This document shows, piece by piece, positions 35,138 to 44,047 of a stretch of 64,000 nucleotides of DNA. This stretch comes from JAAELZ01 sp965209105. GTDB taxonomy: Bacteria; Pseudomonadota; Gammaproteobacteria; Arenicellales; Poriferihabitantaceae. Position numbers and translations under genes: made by a program. The notes under the pieces were generated by a model, which was not told the DNA's origin, ran no database searches, and worked only from the letters and a program-made list of their open reading frames with translations. Numbering within the stretch: the first letter of the stretch is position 1; every line of letters begins with the position of its first letter. The stretch lies in contig CBDBQB010000006.1 of NCBI GenBank assembly GCA_965209105.1, positions 1-64,000 on the forward strand. The letters are read 5' to 3'.

Positions 35138-36199
35138 TTAGCGCCCTAGCAGACGGCCAAATAGTCCGCTTTTGGCTTCTGCCACCGTGCTGTCACCATT
35201 GGCGGTATACGGGTCGCTCAGTATGTCGTCTGTCGATATGCCCTTGGCAGTCGCCATTGCTGTGAGGCTGTCGATCATAATTGGCGGTCCAGCGGCATAA
35301 ATTTTAGTATTGGTAAAATTACTATGCTCAGCGTCGATCACATCATGGACAAAGCCCGTACTTCTTTGTGAGTCCGTGGTGGGCGCTGACAATATTATTT
35401 TTGCGCTGAAATTCGAAAATTGTTCTTCGAGTTCTTGTATCTCATTTTCAGAATAAATATCGACCTCATCTTGCACACCAAAATACAACTGTATGATGCG
35501 ATCAGACTGCTGGTCCAGGGCTTTTCGTATAATAGAAAGCATCGGTGCAAGCCCCGTTCCGCCCGCCGCAGCAATTATATTACCTGTGTGTTGATGGCAA
35601 AGGTATGAGGTGCCATAGGGTCCTTCTATGTTTAGTTTATCTCCTACTTTCACATCGCTGGCAACATACGAACTAACGAGGCCATCAGGGACGTGACGAA
35701 TGTAAAATTCTAGGGTCGTAATGTCGGGATGATTCGCCATAGAATACGATCTAGCGGGATATCGATTAAAAGAAATACTGACGTATTGTCCCGCCACAAA
35801 GGCCATTTGGCTCCCTTTCACGTCTAGGCGCACACAGGTCACATTGTGTGCGAGTTGTTCAAGGTGCATCACCCTCGCTTTATAACGCTTTACAGGGATA
35901 CATACATCTGAGGTGACTTCTTTCTCCCAAGCTATCTTGATATCTGTAGTTGGGCGTGCACGACAAGCGAGAACCATTCCCTTGTCTCGGTCAGCCTCGG
36001 GCAAGGCGCTGATTAAATACGGATCGTGATCAACTTGTCCCTGCAATAGGGTAGTTTTGCATTCACCGCATTCGCCACTACGACAGTTATGTGGGTAGGG
36101 TATCCCTGCCCGCAATGCATCCTCTAATATCGATTTGTTTTTACTTGCATAAACATCGATAGGCCATTGTTTTATATCAATTTTAAACATGGCCAGCAA
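35138..36199 (-). CDS. Ferredoxin-NAD(P)H reductase-type electron transfer flavoprotein
   Basis: The 353-aa protein has an N-terminal plant-type 2Fe-2S domain (Cys39, Cys44 and Cys47 in CRSGECGEC, with Cys79) followed by an FAD/NAD reductase (FAD motif ARSYSMAN; NAD loop AAAGGTGLAPML). This is the layout of oxygenase reductases and of AscD-type reductases. It starts 3 nt after the cytochrome b fusion gene, so the two almost certainly work together: electrons from NAD(P)H through FAD and 2Fe-2S to the membrane hemes, or the reverse. No oxygenase is nearby. The C-terminal 25 residues (ending GLFGRLLGR) extend past the usual reductase end. Confidence 0.85.
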   Translation of the reverse strand: MLAMFKIDIKQWPIDVYASKNKSILEDALRAGIPYPHNCRSGECGECKTTLLQGQVDHDPYLISALPEADRDKGMVLACRARPTTDIKIAWEKEVTSDVCIPVKRYKARVMHLEQLAHNVTCVRLDVKGSQMAFVAGQYVSISFNRYPARSYSMANHPDITTLEFYIRHVPDGLVSSYVASDVKVGDKLNIEGPYGTSYLCHQHTGNIIAAAGGTGLAPMLSIIRKALDQQSDRIIQLYFGVQDEVDIYSENEIQELEEQFSNFSAKIILSAPTTDSQRSTGFVHDVIDAEHSNFTNTKIYAAGPPIMIDSLTAMATAKGISTDDILSDPYTANGDSTVAEAKSGLFGRLLGR

Positions 36200-36202
36200 G
36201 GG

Positions 36203-37852
36203 TTATTTCACCAAGGAAATCTTAATGGGATGAAGATGTTGGCTATGTCGAGTTTGGGTATGGTCAAAAACCGCAAGCCACATATAAGTCGGGTCGTCAT
36301 AATTAATCGCCAAATCATATTTGGATTGCGTATCTAGTTTTCTGGAAACTTCCAAACGCCACCAGCCGTCATCCCATTGACTCGCCGCAGTAACGTCGCC
36401 GCGATCACCTTGGCGTTCACCCTTAATCAAAACAGAAGGCATGATAGTGCCAATTGGATAAGTATCTAGGGCTTGTGAATATTCGACAGTGTCCGCCATA
36501 TCAAGTAATAAGGCTTGATCATCGCTAACCGTTGGATCAAAGTTAGTGGTTTGCATAGACGCGATCATAGATGGGTCTTTAGGCAGGCGCAGCGGAGTGA
36601 CCGTATCAGTACTGAATTTAACCCAATTCATCTTATATCCGCCTCCGGTACTCGGGTCTTGTGCATAACCGCCGGTGTAACGTTTCTTCTTCGGGTTCAC
36701 TTCTAAAGGTGGCCCGAAGTAATTATCGTCAATTTGGTTCATTAAGGCTGATCCAGTACGAACCGACTTCCAATGCCATACGTCAACGATACTGCCGTCA
36801 GTGGTGTAGTGGAGGCCGCGTCCGCCCAATGGCCCAGGTTTCCCTTTGAGTGGTTTTGAGCCGTAATGGGAGGTTCCGCCACCGGCAATTTTGGGGTCGC
36901 GCCCCAGCATCACGGCGAATTTGTCTTCATAGTGTATATCTTCGTCCTGCTTATAATATTCATTTTGCACCACAACCCACCCTGCTTCAGTTTTCTTCAA
37001 GGGTAAGTGCTTGGCGCTTCTCGTGGAGTCAGGCCACTCAAATAAGGCATACAAATTGTCATCATCATGCGTCATCCGAACGCTCACGGTGACTTCCCCA
37101 CCTGGACTGTTTATGCCTCGGTTTGTGGGCACATCTACGGAGGGCATGGTTTTCCATATTTCATCGATTTCGCCGTCCATCACCGGTGCTGTCTTAGTAT
37201 AGGGGGCGACCAGCGTATCAATCCTCAGTCGGTCCAGCGCATAAATACCCGCGCCAATCAGGGCGGAAGATAGAATCGCGATTTTCGCCGCAGCACCGTA
37301 ACTCGCTTGAGGGTTGAATATTTTCAATAGTGAGCGCACACCGCCTGAAAACGTTTGACTTAAAACATGGATAATGACGTACGCAATGATTGACCAAGCA
37401 ACAAACTGATGAATATTGGTTAGGGTCATATGCGCGACTAGGCCGGGGAAAAAGTACAATAATATTCCACTTGTAGCGGCAACCAACAACAATACAAATG
37501 CGAGCCAATAAATCAAAACATTAATCGACTTCCAGCGTGTGTCATGATCTTGGCTCCTTAAGTTTCGTAATCGAGTTCCGTCCAGCGCGATACGATTTCT
37601 AAGTCGCGCGCGAGTAAGATAAATGACGTAGGCAACCATTGAGAAAAAGAGTACAAAAGCCGCCCACACATGCCACTGAATGACGTTACCCTGTAGCAAT
37701 ACTAAGCTGATTGCTTGGGCCCAACTTGAGTCAGGGTGATCAGCGGAAACGCGCAAACCGGTCATCAGACTAAAGGCCAAAGCAATGACCATCATCCAGT
37801 GTAAAATTATTGTCAGTACGTCGGTTTTCGCAACCGGGGGATTCTTTTTCAT
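36203..37852 (-). CDS. Cytochrome b561-type membrane protein fused to ethylbenzene-dehydrogenase heme domain
   Basis: The 549-aa protein has two parts. Residues 1-205 carry about five membrane helices with paired histidines (ILHWMMVIALAFSLMTGLRV, QWHVWAAF, NIHQFVAW, IHVLSQTFSGG), like di-heme cytochrome b subunits. Residues about 212-549 form a periplasmic domain of the ethylbenzene dehydrogenase gamma/cytochrome c-552 heme b-binding type (APVMDGEIDEIWKTM, DDDNLYALFEWPDSTR, HYEDKFAVMLGRD, DGWWRLEVSRKL). Such a protein would carry electrons across the inner membrane. It is coupled (3-nt gap) to the 2Fe-2S reductase. The physiological partner is unknown; no molybdenum enzyme is present in the window. 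Confidence 0.82.
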   Translation of the reverse strand: MKKNPPVAKTDVLTIILHWMMVIALAFSLMTGLRVSADHPDSSWAQAISLVLLQGNVIQWHVWAAFVLFFSMVAYVIYLTRARLRNRIALDGTRLRNLRSQDHDTRWKSINVLIYWLAFVLLLVAATSGILLYFFPGLVAHMTLTNIHQFVAWSIIAYVIIHVLSQTFSGGVRSLLKIFNPQASYGAAAKIAILSSALIGAGIYALDRLRIDTLVAPYTKTAPVMDGEIDEIWKTMPSVDVPTNRGINSPGGEVTVSVRMTHDDDNLYALFEWPDSTRSAKHLPLKKTEAGWVVVQNEYYKQDEDIHYEDKFAVMLGRDPKIAGGGTSHYGSKPLKGKPGPLGGRGLHYTTDGSIVDVWHWKSVRTGSALMNQIDDNYFGPPLEVNPKKKRYTGGYAQDPSTGGGYKMNWVKFSTDTVTPLRLPKDPSMIASMQTTNFDPTVSDDQALLLDMADTVEYSQALDTYPIGTIMPSVLIKGERQGDRGDVTAASQWDDGWWRLEVSRKLDTQSKYDLAINYDDPTYMWLAVFDHTQTRHSQHLHPIKISLVK

Positions 37853-38211
37853 TGTTTCCTCATTCTCTTGTTTAAAATTCTTGTTTTTATTTAGGTTTCA
37901 AACTTTGCGGCCAGAAACTAATCTTAAATTTAGCGCCGTACTTGCTGACTTGGCTTACAATACCTAGCGAACAAACTGCTCTGAAGCAGAATTGTGCGAT
38001 GATTGATGAAAGGTTTTGGGTGAACCGTCTAAGAGGCGATACAAAGTCTAAATTTTTAGCTATTTCGTAACCGACCTTAATTTTATAGTTAAACGGTCTA
38101 AGTTGCGAATTTATTGGATAAATTCTCCATAATTCCAGAGCTTTCATTATACACGATCCTATCTTGAGTATCATCACCGCTAAATTTTGAGGGGCGGTTT
38201 TATTTACTGAC
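37853..38211. other. Intergenic stretch, no gene seen
   Basis: About 359 nt between trpA (which ends here on the minus strand) and the start of the cytochrome b fusion gene. The long reading frame over part of it is an overlap artefact of trpA in another frame. A short pair, ACCGTCTAAG near 38023 and ACGGTCTAAG near 38093, repeats with one change. I see no convincing terminator, tRNA or regulatory RNA. Confidence 0.5.
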
Positions 38212-39039
38212 TTAGGCCACTCGGGTGGTGCACCCCTGGGCAATTTTCCGCACAAAATCGCTAACGTTTCGGATGGTTTCTGCAGGTGTGCATTTTTCCT
38301 TAGCACAGCGCTCAACGATAGACACTATCGCCGATCCGACCACCACAGCATCTGCCGATTTGCCGACTGCTTTGACTTGCTCAACTGTCTTGATCCCAAA
38401 GCCAACCGCGATGGGTAATTTGCTTTGTGCGCGAATATTATTCACGGCAGAAGTGATATCTTGTTGCTCAGCTGAGCCTGTTCCGGTGATGCCCGCGATA
38501 GAAACGTAATAAATAAAACCCGAAGCATTTGTGAGTATTTTGGCCAAGCGCGAAGCGTCAGTTGTCGGGGTGGCGAGACGTATCCAGTCTATTCCTTGCG
38601 CGCGAGCAGGCTGGCATAATTCATCGTCTTCTTCTGCAGGTAGGTCAACGACGATGAGTCCGTCGACCCCCACTGCACTGGCTCGATCGAGGAAGGCTTT
38701 AACGCCATAGTGATGGATTGGATTGTAATAGCCCATCAATACGATTGGGGTGGTGCTGTCTTGCTGACGATACTGCTCTACTTGGTCTAGGGTTTTTGCC
38801 AGCGTCATGCCGTTTGCCAGTGCGCGCAAATTTGCCAGTTGGATGGCGGGACCATCGGCCATTGGATCCGAAAAGGGCATGCCAAGTTCGATGATGTCTG
38901 CGCCCGATTGGGCGAGATTAGAAAGTATCTCAAAACCGGCTTCAGGCGTGGGATCACCTGCTGTGACGAAGGTGACGAGGGCGGGACGGTTCTCTTTTGC
39001 CAGACGTTTAAATACGGATTCGATACGCTTGTTATTCAT
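38212..39039 (-). CDS. trpA: Tryptophan synthase alpha subunit
   Basis: TrpA (275 aa) cleaves indole-3-glycerol phosphate to indole, which passes to TrpB. Visible are the catalytic Glu in IIELGMPFSDPMADGP and the matching Asp in the same stretch, loop 6 (GYYNPIHHYGVKAFLDRA), and the phosphate site GFGIKTVEQV and VVVGSAIV. It overlaps trpB by 4 nt. The C-terminal 20 residues (GCTTRVA end) are a little divergent. trpF and other trp genes are not adjacent. Confidence 0.97.
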   Translation of the reverse strand: MNNKRIESVFKRLAKENRPALVTFVTAGDPTPEAGFEILSNLAQSGADIIELGMPFSDPMADGPAIQLANLRALANGMTLAKTLDQVEQYRQQDSTTPIVLMGYYNPIHHYGVKAFLDRASAVGVDGLIVVDLPAEEDDELCQPARAQGIDWIRLATPTTDASRLAKILTNASGFIYYVSIAGITGTGSAEQQDITSAVNNIRAQSKLPIAVGFGIKTVEQVKAVGKSADAVVVGSAIVSIVERCAKEKCTPAETIRNVSDFVRKIAQGCTTRVA

Positions 39040-40268
39040 GATGGCAAGTCAACGCCCAATGCTTTGGCGACGGTAAAAACATCCTTATCGCCACGGCCGC
39101 ACATGTTCATGATAATGATTTTATCTTTATCCATTTCAGGCGCAATCTTACAGACGTGCGCCAAAGCATGGCTAGGTTCGAGTGCGGGGATAATGCCCTC
39201 TGTTTGGCAACACAATTGAAAGGCTTCTAAGGCTTCGGTATCGGTGACCGAAGAATACTTTACTCTCCCGACATCGCTTAACCAGGAATGTTCAGGGCCA
39301 ATACCGGGGTAATCAAGGCCAGCGGAAATGGAATGCGCGTCCTTTATTTGGCCGTCATCATCTTGTAGAAGGTAGGTTTTATTACCGTGTAATACGCCCG
39401 GTTCGCCGCCGGTTAGCGAAGCCGCGTGCTCTCCAGTTTCAATACCGTGCCCGGCCGCTTCGACACCATGCATCTCCACCGATTCATCATCTAAAAAAGG
39501 ATGAAACAGGCCAATCGCATTGGAACCGCCCCCGATACAGGCGACGAGAGTATCCGGTAAACGCCCTTCGGCTTCGTGGAGTTGTGCCTTGGCCTCGATA
39601 CCAATGACGGTTTGAAAATCACGCACCATTTCAGGGTAAGGATGGGGGCCTGCGGCGGTGCCAATGATGTAGAAGGTATCGTCAACATTACTGACCCAGT
39701 CGCGCAGTGCATCGTTCATGGCATCTTTCAAGGTGGCGGTACCACTGGTGACCGAAACAATCTCAGCACCCAGCAGCTTCATGCGAAATACGTTGGGGGC
39801 TTGTCGCTCAATGTCAGTCGCGCCCATATAGACGACGCAAGGCAAATCAAATAGGGCACAAACTGTCGCAGTTGCAACACCATGTTGGCCTGCGCCGGTC
39901 TCGGCGATAATACGTTTCTTGCCCATGCGCCGCGCCAGCAAAATTTGCCCGAGGGTATTGTTTATTTTATGCGCGCCGGTATGGTTCAATTCGTCACGCT
40001 TAAAGTAAATTTTTGCACCACCGAGTTTTTCTGTCAAACGTTTTGCGAAATATAGTGGGCTCGGGCGGCCAACGTAATGTGTTGCCAGTGATTCTAATTC
40101 TTGGCGGAATTCAGGGTCATCCTTATATCGATAATAGGCTTGCTCGACTTCTAAAATGAGGGGCATCAAAGTTTCGGCGACGAATCGGCCGCCAAAGATG
40201 CCGAAATGACCACTTTCGTCGGGCCCAGATTGATAAGATTCAGGTTTGTTTGGGTGATCTGCAGGCAT
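39036..40268 (-). CDS. trpB: Tryptophan synthase beta subunit
   Basis: TrpB (410 aa) joins indole and serine using pyridoxal phosphate. The Schiff-base Lys is in HTGAHKINNTLGQILLA, the phosphate loop is CIGGGSNAIGLFHPF, and EGIIPALEPSHALAH lies near the C-terminus. Length and sequence fit the standard TrpB1 class that partners with TrpA. The genes trpB-trpA overlap by 4 nt and form a two-gene operon. A regulator such as TrpI is not present in the window. Confidence 0.97.
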   Translation of the reverse strand: MPADHPNKPESYQSGPDESGHFGIFGGRFVAETLMPLILEVEQAYYRYKDDPEFRQELESLATHYVGRPSPLYFAKRLTEKLGGAKIYFKRDELNHTGAHKINNTLGQILLARRMGKKRIIAETGAGQHGVATATVCALFDLPCVVYMGATDIERQAPNVFRMKLLGAEIVSVTSGTATLKDAMNDALRDWVSNVDDTFYIIGTAAGPHPYPEMVRDFQTVIGIEAKAQLHEAEGRLPDTLVACIGGGSNAIGLFHPFLDDESVEMHGVEAAGHGIETGEHAASLTGGEPGVLHGNKTYLLQDDDGQIKDAHSISAGLDYPGIGPEHSWLSDVGRVKYSSVTDTEALEAFQLCCQTEGIIPALEPSHALAHVCKIAPEMDKDKIIIMNMCGRGDKDVFTVAKALGVDLPS

Positions 40269-40446
40269 GATAGATCGAACATCTCGGATCGTGTAAAGAC
40301 AGGCGGCGAGTATAGCCCAAAGCCTATTGTGAGGTAATACGTTTGAGTCCTACAATTTTGAATAGCCCCATTTTATTGGCAACGCCTTCTGAAGTATTTC
40401 TCTGCTGAATGCCTAGGCGTTAATTGCGCCAGCTAGGGTGCTAGAA

Positions 40447-41904
40447 CTATCGGCGTTGCCATGCGTGAAAGCGTTTTAGCCATCGCAACTGCCAGGCTTT
40501 GGTAGAGGCTTTTTTCCAATTCCCCGCCGCGTATTTAATCGCTTCCATTCGGGTTGGGTAGATGTGAATAGTCGACAGAATTTTATTCAAGCCGAGTTTA
40601 TGGCGCATCGCAAATACGAATTCTGAGATCAAGTCGCCTGCGTGACTGCCCAAAATAGTGACGCCTAAAATTTGATCCGTTCCGGGTTTGGTCAGCACTT
40701 CAATAAAGCCTTCGTTCTCACCTTCAGCGATCGCGCGGTCTAAATCATCGAGATCGTAACGGGTGATTTGATAAGCGATATTCTGTTCGTCGGCCTCTTG
40801 TTTGTTATAGCCAACCCGGGCAACTTCTGGATCCGTAAAGGTTGCCCAAGGGATGACGCTATAGTCGACCTTGAATTTCTTAAATTTACCGAACAGAGCA
40901 TTGACCGCAGCATACCAAGCTTGATGGGAGGCCGTATGAGTAAACTGATACGGGCCAGTGATATCACCACAAGCATATAAACTTGGATACCCTGCTTGTA
41001 AATAGTCGTTGACTTCGATCGTTCTGCGTTTACTCATCGGCACGTCCAGTTCTTGTAAGCCAAATCCGCTTAAGCTCGCTGCCCGACCAACCGCCACCAA
41101 GACTTCGTCAAATGGTATTTCTACTGTGTCGCCGTCGTGCTCGCAGATCAAAGTCTTTTCACCGCCCTTGATTTTAAATTCGACCGCTTTATGCTCGCAT
41201 AGGACACGCACGCCTTCTTGTTCGAATCGAGATTGAATGAATGTCGAAACTTCTTCGTCCTCGCGGATCATAATACGGGGCAGCATTTCAACTTGCGTGA
41301 CCTCGCTGCCCAGACGCGCGAAGCTCTGCGCAAGCTCGCAGCCGATTGGGCCGCCGCCTAAAATGATCAAGCGCTTGGGTTGCTGCTTGAGTGACCAAAG
41401 GTTATCGGAGGTTAGCGGGATTATCTTTTCAATGCCCTTTATTGGTGGCACAAACGGTGCCGCGCCGGCGGCGATAATGATATTTTTTGCGGTCAGCGTT
41501 TTGCCATTGACCTCGACACTATACGGACTGATCAAGGTGGCGGCGCCTTCAATTACGTCTACACCTAGCGAGGTATAGCGCTCTACAGAGTCGTTGGGTT
41601 CTATTTTTTCAATCACGCTATGAACGCGCTGCATGACGTCGGAGAAATCAAATTCTACGGTTGCATTTTGCATGCCATACTTCTTGGCCTGTTTGATTTG
41701 ATGTACATATTTGGCAGCTCGAATTAGGGCCTTGGACGGCACACAGCCCGTATTCAGGCAGTCGCCGCCCATTTTGTGTTTCTCAATTAATATCACTTTT
41801 GCCTGCACCGCCGCAGCAATATACGCACTGACTAATCCTGCGCTACCACCTCCAATGACGATAAGATTGGCATCAAAAGTTTTGGGTTTTGGGTAATGCT
41901 TCAT
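40447..41904 (-). CDS. Pyridine nucleotide-disulfide oxidoreductase (MerA/dihydrolipoamide dehydrogenase-like)
   Basis: The 485-aa flavoprotein has the FAD fold VIGGGSAGLVSAYIAA, the redox-active pair in MGGDCLNTGCVPSKA, the NAD fold LIILGGGPIGCELAQSFA, the second FAD contact YACGDITGPYQFTH, and the dimer interface histidine region HIYPTRMEAIKYA. It resembles mercuric reductases but lacks their N-terminal metal-binding domain and C-terminal vicinal cysteines, so mercury reduction is unlikely. It overlaps the TVP38-family membrane protein gene by 4 nt; the two families are commonly paired or fused in bacteria. The true substrate is not known. Confidence 0.85.
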   Translation of the reverse strand: MKHYPKPKTFDANLIVIGGGSAGLVSAYIAAAVQAKVILIEKHKMGGDCLNTGCVPSKALIRAAKYVHQIKQAKKYGMQNATVEFDFSDVMQRVHSVIEKIEPNDSVERYTSLGVDVIEGAATLISPYSVEVNGKTLTAKNIIIAAGAAPFVPPIKGIEKIIPLTSDNLWSLKQQPKRLIILGGGPIGCELAQSFARLGSEVTQVEMLPRIMIREDEEVSTFIQSRFEQEGVRVLCEHKAVEFKIKGGEKTLICEHDGDTVEIPFDEVLVAVGRAASLSGFGLQELDVPMSKRRTIEVNDYLQAGYPSLYACGDITGPYQFTHTASHQAWYAAVNALFGKFKKFKVDYSVIPWATFTDPEVARVGYNKQEADEQNIAYQITRYDLDDLDRAIAEGENEGFIEVLTKPGTDQILGVTILGSHAGDLISEFVFAMRHKLGLNKILSTIHIYPTRMEAIKYAAGNWKKASTKAWQLRWLKRFHAWQRR

Positions 41905-42578
41905 GATGTTTTTCGAACAAGTTTAATGAGGTATCGTGCGAGATAGGGAAAGGCTGCGAGCAATGCGAAGGAGCCGATGATCGCAGGTGATAAAATGCCT
42001 GACAGGGAGTCGAGCTTGGATAATTGGGTGCCTGCGTTGACATAGACGATCGTCCCCGCCAACATGCCGACCCAACTCACAGCGGCGTATACCCAGACTT
42101 TGATCGGTGTGAGTCCCATCAGCAAATTAATCATAAAAAAGGGTACAACAGGCACTAGCCGCAATGAGAAGAGATAAAACGCTCCATCTTTTTCAAGGTT
42201 GGCTTCGATGGTATCAAGTTTGGCGCCGAATTTTTGTTTGACCGTGCTTTGAAAGAAATAGCGTGAGAGCAGAAATGCGATAGTCGCGCCGATCGTTGAT
42301 GAAATCGAAACCCAAACCACGCCCGACAATAAGCCAAAGATTGCGCCAGCAGCAAGGGTTAAGATAGCGGCTCCTGGGATGGAGAGTGCGGTGACTGCGA
42401 TATATATCCCACAAAATAATAATACGGTTTGAATTGGGTTGGCCGCTCGATAAGTTTCGATATCCGCTTGGCGATTTTTAAGGTTATCTAAGGTTAACAA
42501 ATCAGCAGGTAGCAACCATGCTGCGCCGATCACAATTGTGATTAGCCCCAATAGCAAGGCAAGTTTAGAGTTAGACAA
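41901..42578 (-). CDS. TVP38/TMEM64 (DedA-like) membrane protein
   Basis: This 225-aa inner-membrane protein belongs to the VTT/SNARE-associated family. The marker region is ALSIPGAAILTLAAGAIFGLLSGVVWVSISSTIGATIAFLLSRY (residues about 63-107, with the re-entrant loop), followed by RLVPVVPFFMINLLMGLTPIKVW. About six membrane segments are predicted by eye. Relatives are implicated in lipid scrambling or ion transport. It overlaps the flavoprotein gene downstream by 4 nt, which points to a shared but undetermined task. Confidence 0.88.
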   Translation of the reverse strand: MSNSKLALLLGLITIVIGAAWLLPADLLTLDNLKNRQADIETYRAANPIQTVLLFCGIYIAVTALSIPGAAILTLAAGAIFGLLSGVVWVSISSTIGATIAFLLSRYFFQSTVKQKFGAKLDTIEANLEKDGAFYLFSLRLVPVVPFFMINLLMGLTPIKVWVYAAVSWVGMLAGTIVYVNAGTQLSKLDSLSGILSPAIIGSFALLAAFPYLARYLIKLVRKTS

Positions 42579-42715
42579 TTTCTGATACCTCGTTTAGATG
42601 TTGATTTTAATCCGACGATCAGGATACTACCGCTTAGTATTGTAACGATTGTGTGTTTTTTATAAATTTTCTATCTCAAATTAGTCATTAATCTTTTTTA
42701 AAAATTGTCAGAGTC

Positions 42716-43327
42716 ATGTATCTAAGCTTCATTCGCCACGGACAAACCGATTGGAATAAGCAATTGCGTTGGCAAAGCCGGTCAGATATTCCCTTGAACG
42801 AAACAGGTGAGGCGCAGGCTGTTAAAATCAGCCGCTTCCTGAAAAATTCAAACCATCGACCGAGAGCGGTTGTGAGTTCGCCCATGCAGCGCGCGATGTC
42901 TACGGCGCGTTGTATCGCTAAAGTGTCGGGCATAGAGGTCATCGCAGAGCCTGCCTTTCTTGAGCTTGAATTGGGTGAGTTCGAGGGCAAAACGACCGCA
43001 GCACTGCAATTAGAATATGGTGATGTTTTTGAAAATTGGCTGAAGAGTTATCATGCAAAGGCGCCACCGGGGGGGGAAAGTATTGATCAAGCGATCCTTA
43101 GAATGCGGCCTACTTTATTGTCACGGATGCAAGAATTTGGCGATGGCTTGGTGATCGTTGCACATCAAGCGATACTGATTGCAATGAAGGCCGCGTTATC
43201 GGGGGATACCGCGATTGATACATTGGCGACTTATAAGCAGGCGAATGATGAGATTGACATATGGGATATTAATCGGGCAAAAATTTCGCAGCGTATAGAT
43301 ATACGAGGTCAGCGTGTCGACGGGTAA
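42716..43327 (+). CDS. Histidine phosphatase family protein
   Basis: The 203-aa protein has the RHG phosphatase motif FIRHGQTDWNK at residues 5-15 (phosphorylated His7), SSPMQRAMSTA, LELELGEFEGK and the second catalytic His in VIVAHQAILIA. This is the phosphoglycerate mutase-like superfamily; homologs act on small phosphorylated metabolites, and the exact substrate cannot be read from sequence. It overlaps rlmE by 14 nt and leads the rlmE-ftsH-glmM stretch. Confidence 0.85.
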   Translation: MYLSFIRHGQTDWNKQLRWQSRSDIPLNETGEAQAVKISRFLKNSNHRPRAVVSSPMQRAMSTARCIAKVSGIEVIAEPAFLELELGEFEGKTTAALQLEYGDVFENWLKSYHAKAPPGGESIDQAILRMRPTLLSRMQEFGDGLVIVAHQAILIAMKAALSGDTAIDTLATYKQANDEIDIWDINRAKISQRIDIRGQRVDG

Positions 43328-43955
43328 AAAACGACAAGCCAAATCAAGGGCTTGGTTGGCGCGTCAAAATAAGGACCCCTATGTGCAAAAAGCCCGCAAA
43401 AGTGGTTATCGGGCGCGGGCGGCCTACAAACTTGAAGAAATCGATCAAAAGTACCGTTTGATAAAACCGACCCAGCGAATTGTTGATTTAGGTGCGGCAC
43501 CGGGAAGTTGGAGTCAGTATGCCGTTAAGAAGGTGGGTGAAAATGGCCAACTGATCATGGTTGATCTATTGCCTTTCGACGAGGTAGACGGGGCGCATTT
43601 AATCCAAGGTGATTTCACCGATAATACAACAATAAGCGAAATCGACAAGCTCACACGAGGCCAGCTATTTGATCTTGTTTTATCCGATATGGCCCCCAAT
43701 ATCACTGGTATAGCTTTACAAGATCAAGCGCGATATGAGCGTTTACTCGAGTCGGTGCTGTGTTTTTGTCAAACCGCATTGCGCCCTGGCGGAAACCTAC
43801 TCACCAAGTTTTTTGAGGGGCAAAGCGCGCAGCGAATTCGCGAACAAATGAAGTCACAATTTACTCAGTTAAAGATCATCAAGCCGGATGCGTCGCGAAC
43901 ACATTCTAAAGAATTGTATTTATTGGCATTGAACCGAAAACAGCAAATACCATAG
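43314..43955 (+). CDS. rlmE: 23S rRNA (uridine 2'-O) methyltransferase RlmE (FtsJ)
   Basis: RlmE (213 aa) methylates U2552 of 23S rRNA and helps late 50S assembly. The S-adenosylmethionine loop is IVDLGAAPGSWSQYA; the catalytic K-D-K-E set is seen as K in GYRARAAYKLEEID, D in VLSDMAPNITG, K in LLTKFFEG and E in SKELYLLALN. Translation starts at a GTG at 43314 inside the end of the upstream gene. rlmE followed by ftsH is a conserved order. Confidence 0.96.
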   Translation: MSTGKKRQAKSRAWLARQNKDPYVQKARKSGYRARAAYKLEEIDQKYRLIKPTQRIVDLGAAPGSWSQYAVKKVGENGQLIMVDLLPFDEVDGAHLIQGDFTDNTTISEIDKLTRGQLFDLVLSDMAPNITGIALQDQARYERLLESVLCFCQTALRPGGNLLTKFFEGQSAQRIREQMKSQFTQLKIIKPDASRTHSKELYLLALNRKQQIP

Positions 43956-44047
43956 TATCCATCTGAATTCAAAATGGCTCAGTATCTACAATCTGAATTG
44001 CTATAATGAGTTCTTAATTCCCTAACCTAATTTACGAGGCTAAGCTC

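Noticed and set aside
37887..38315. 142-codon minus-strand frame after trpA
   Set aside because: It starts inside trpA in another frame and runs through the intergenic gap; no family likeness or ribosome site.
40447..41904. Mercuric reductase
   Set aside because: The N-terminal metal-binding domain and the C-terminal Cys pair needed for mercury are missing, and no mer genes are nearby.
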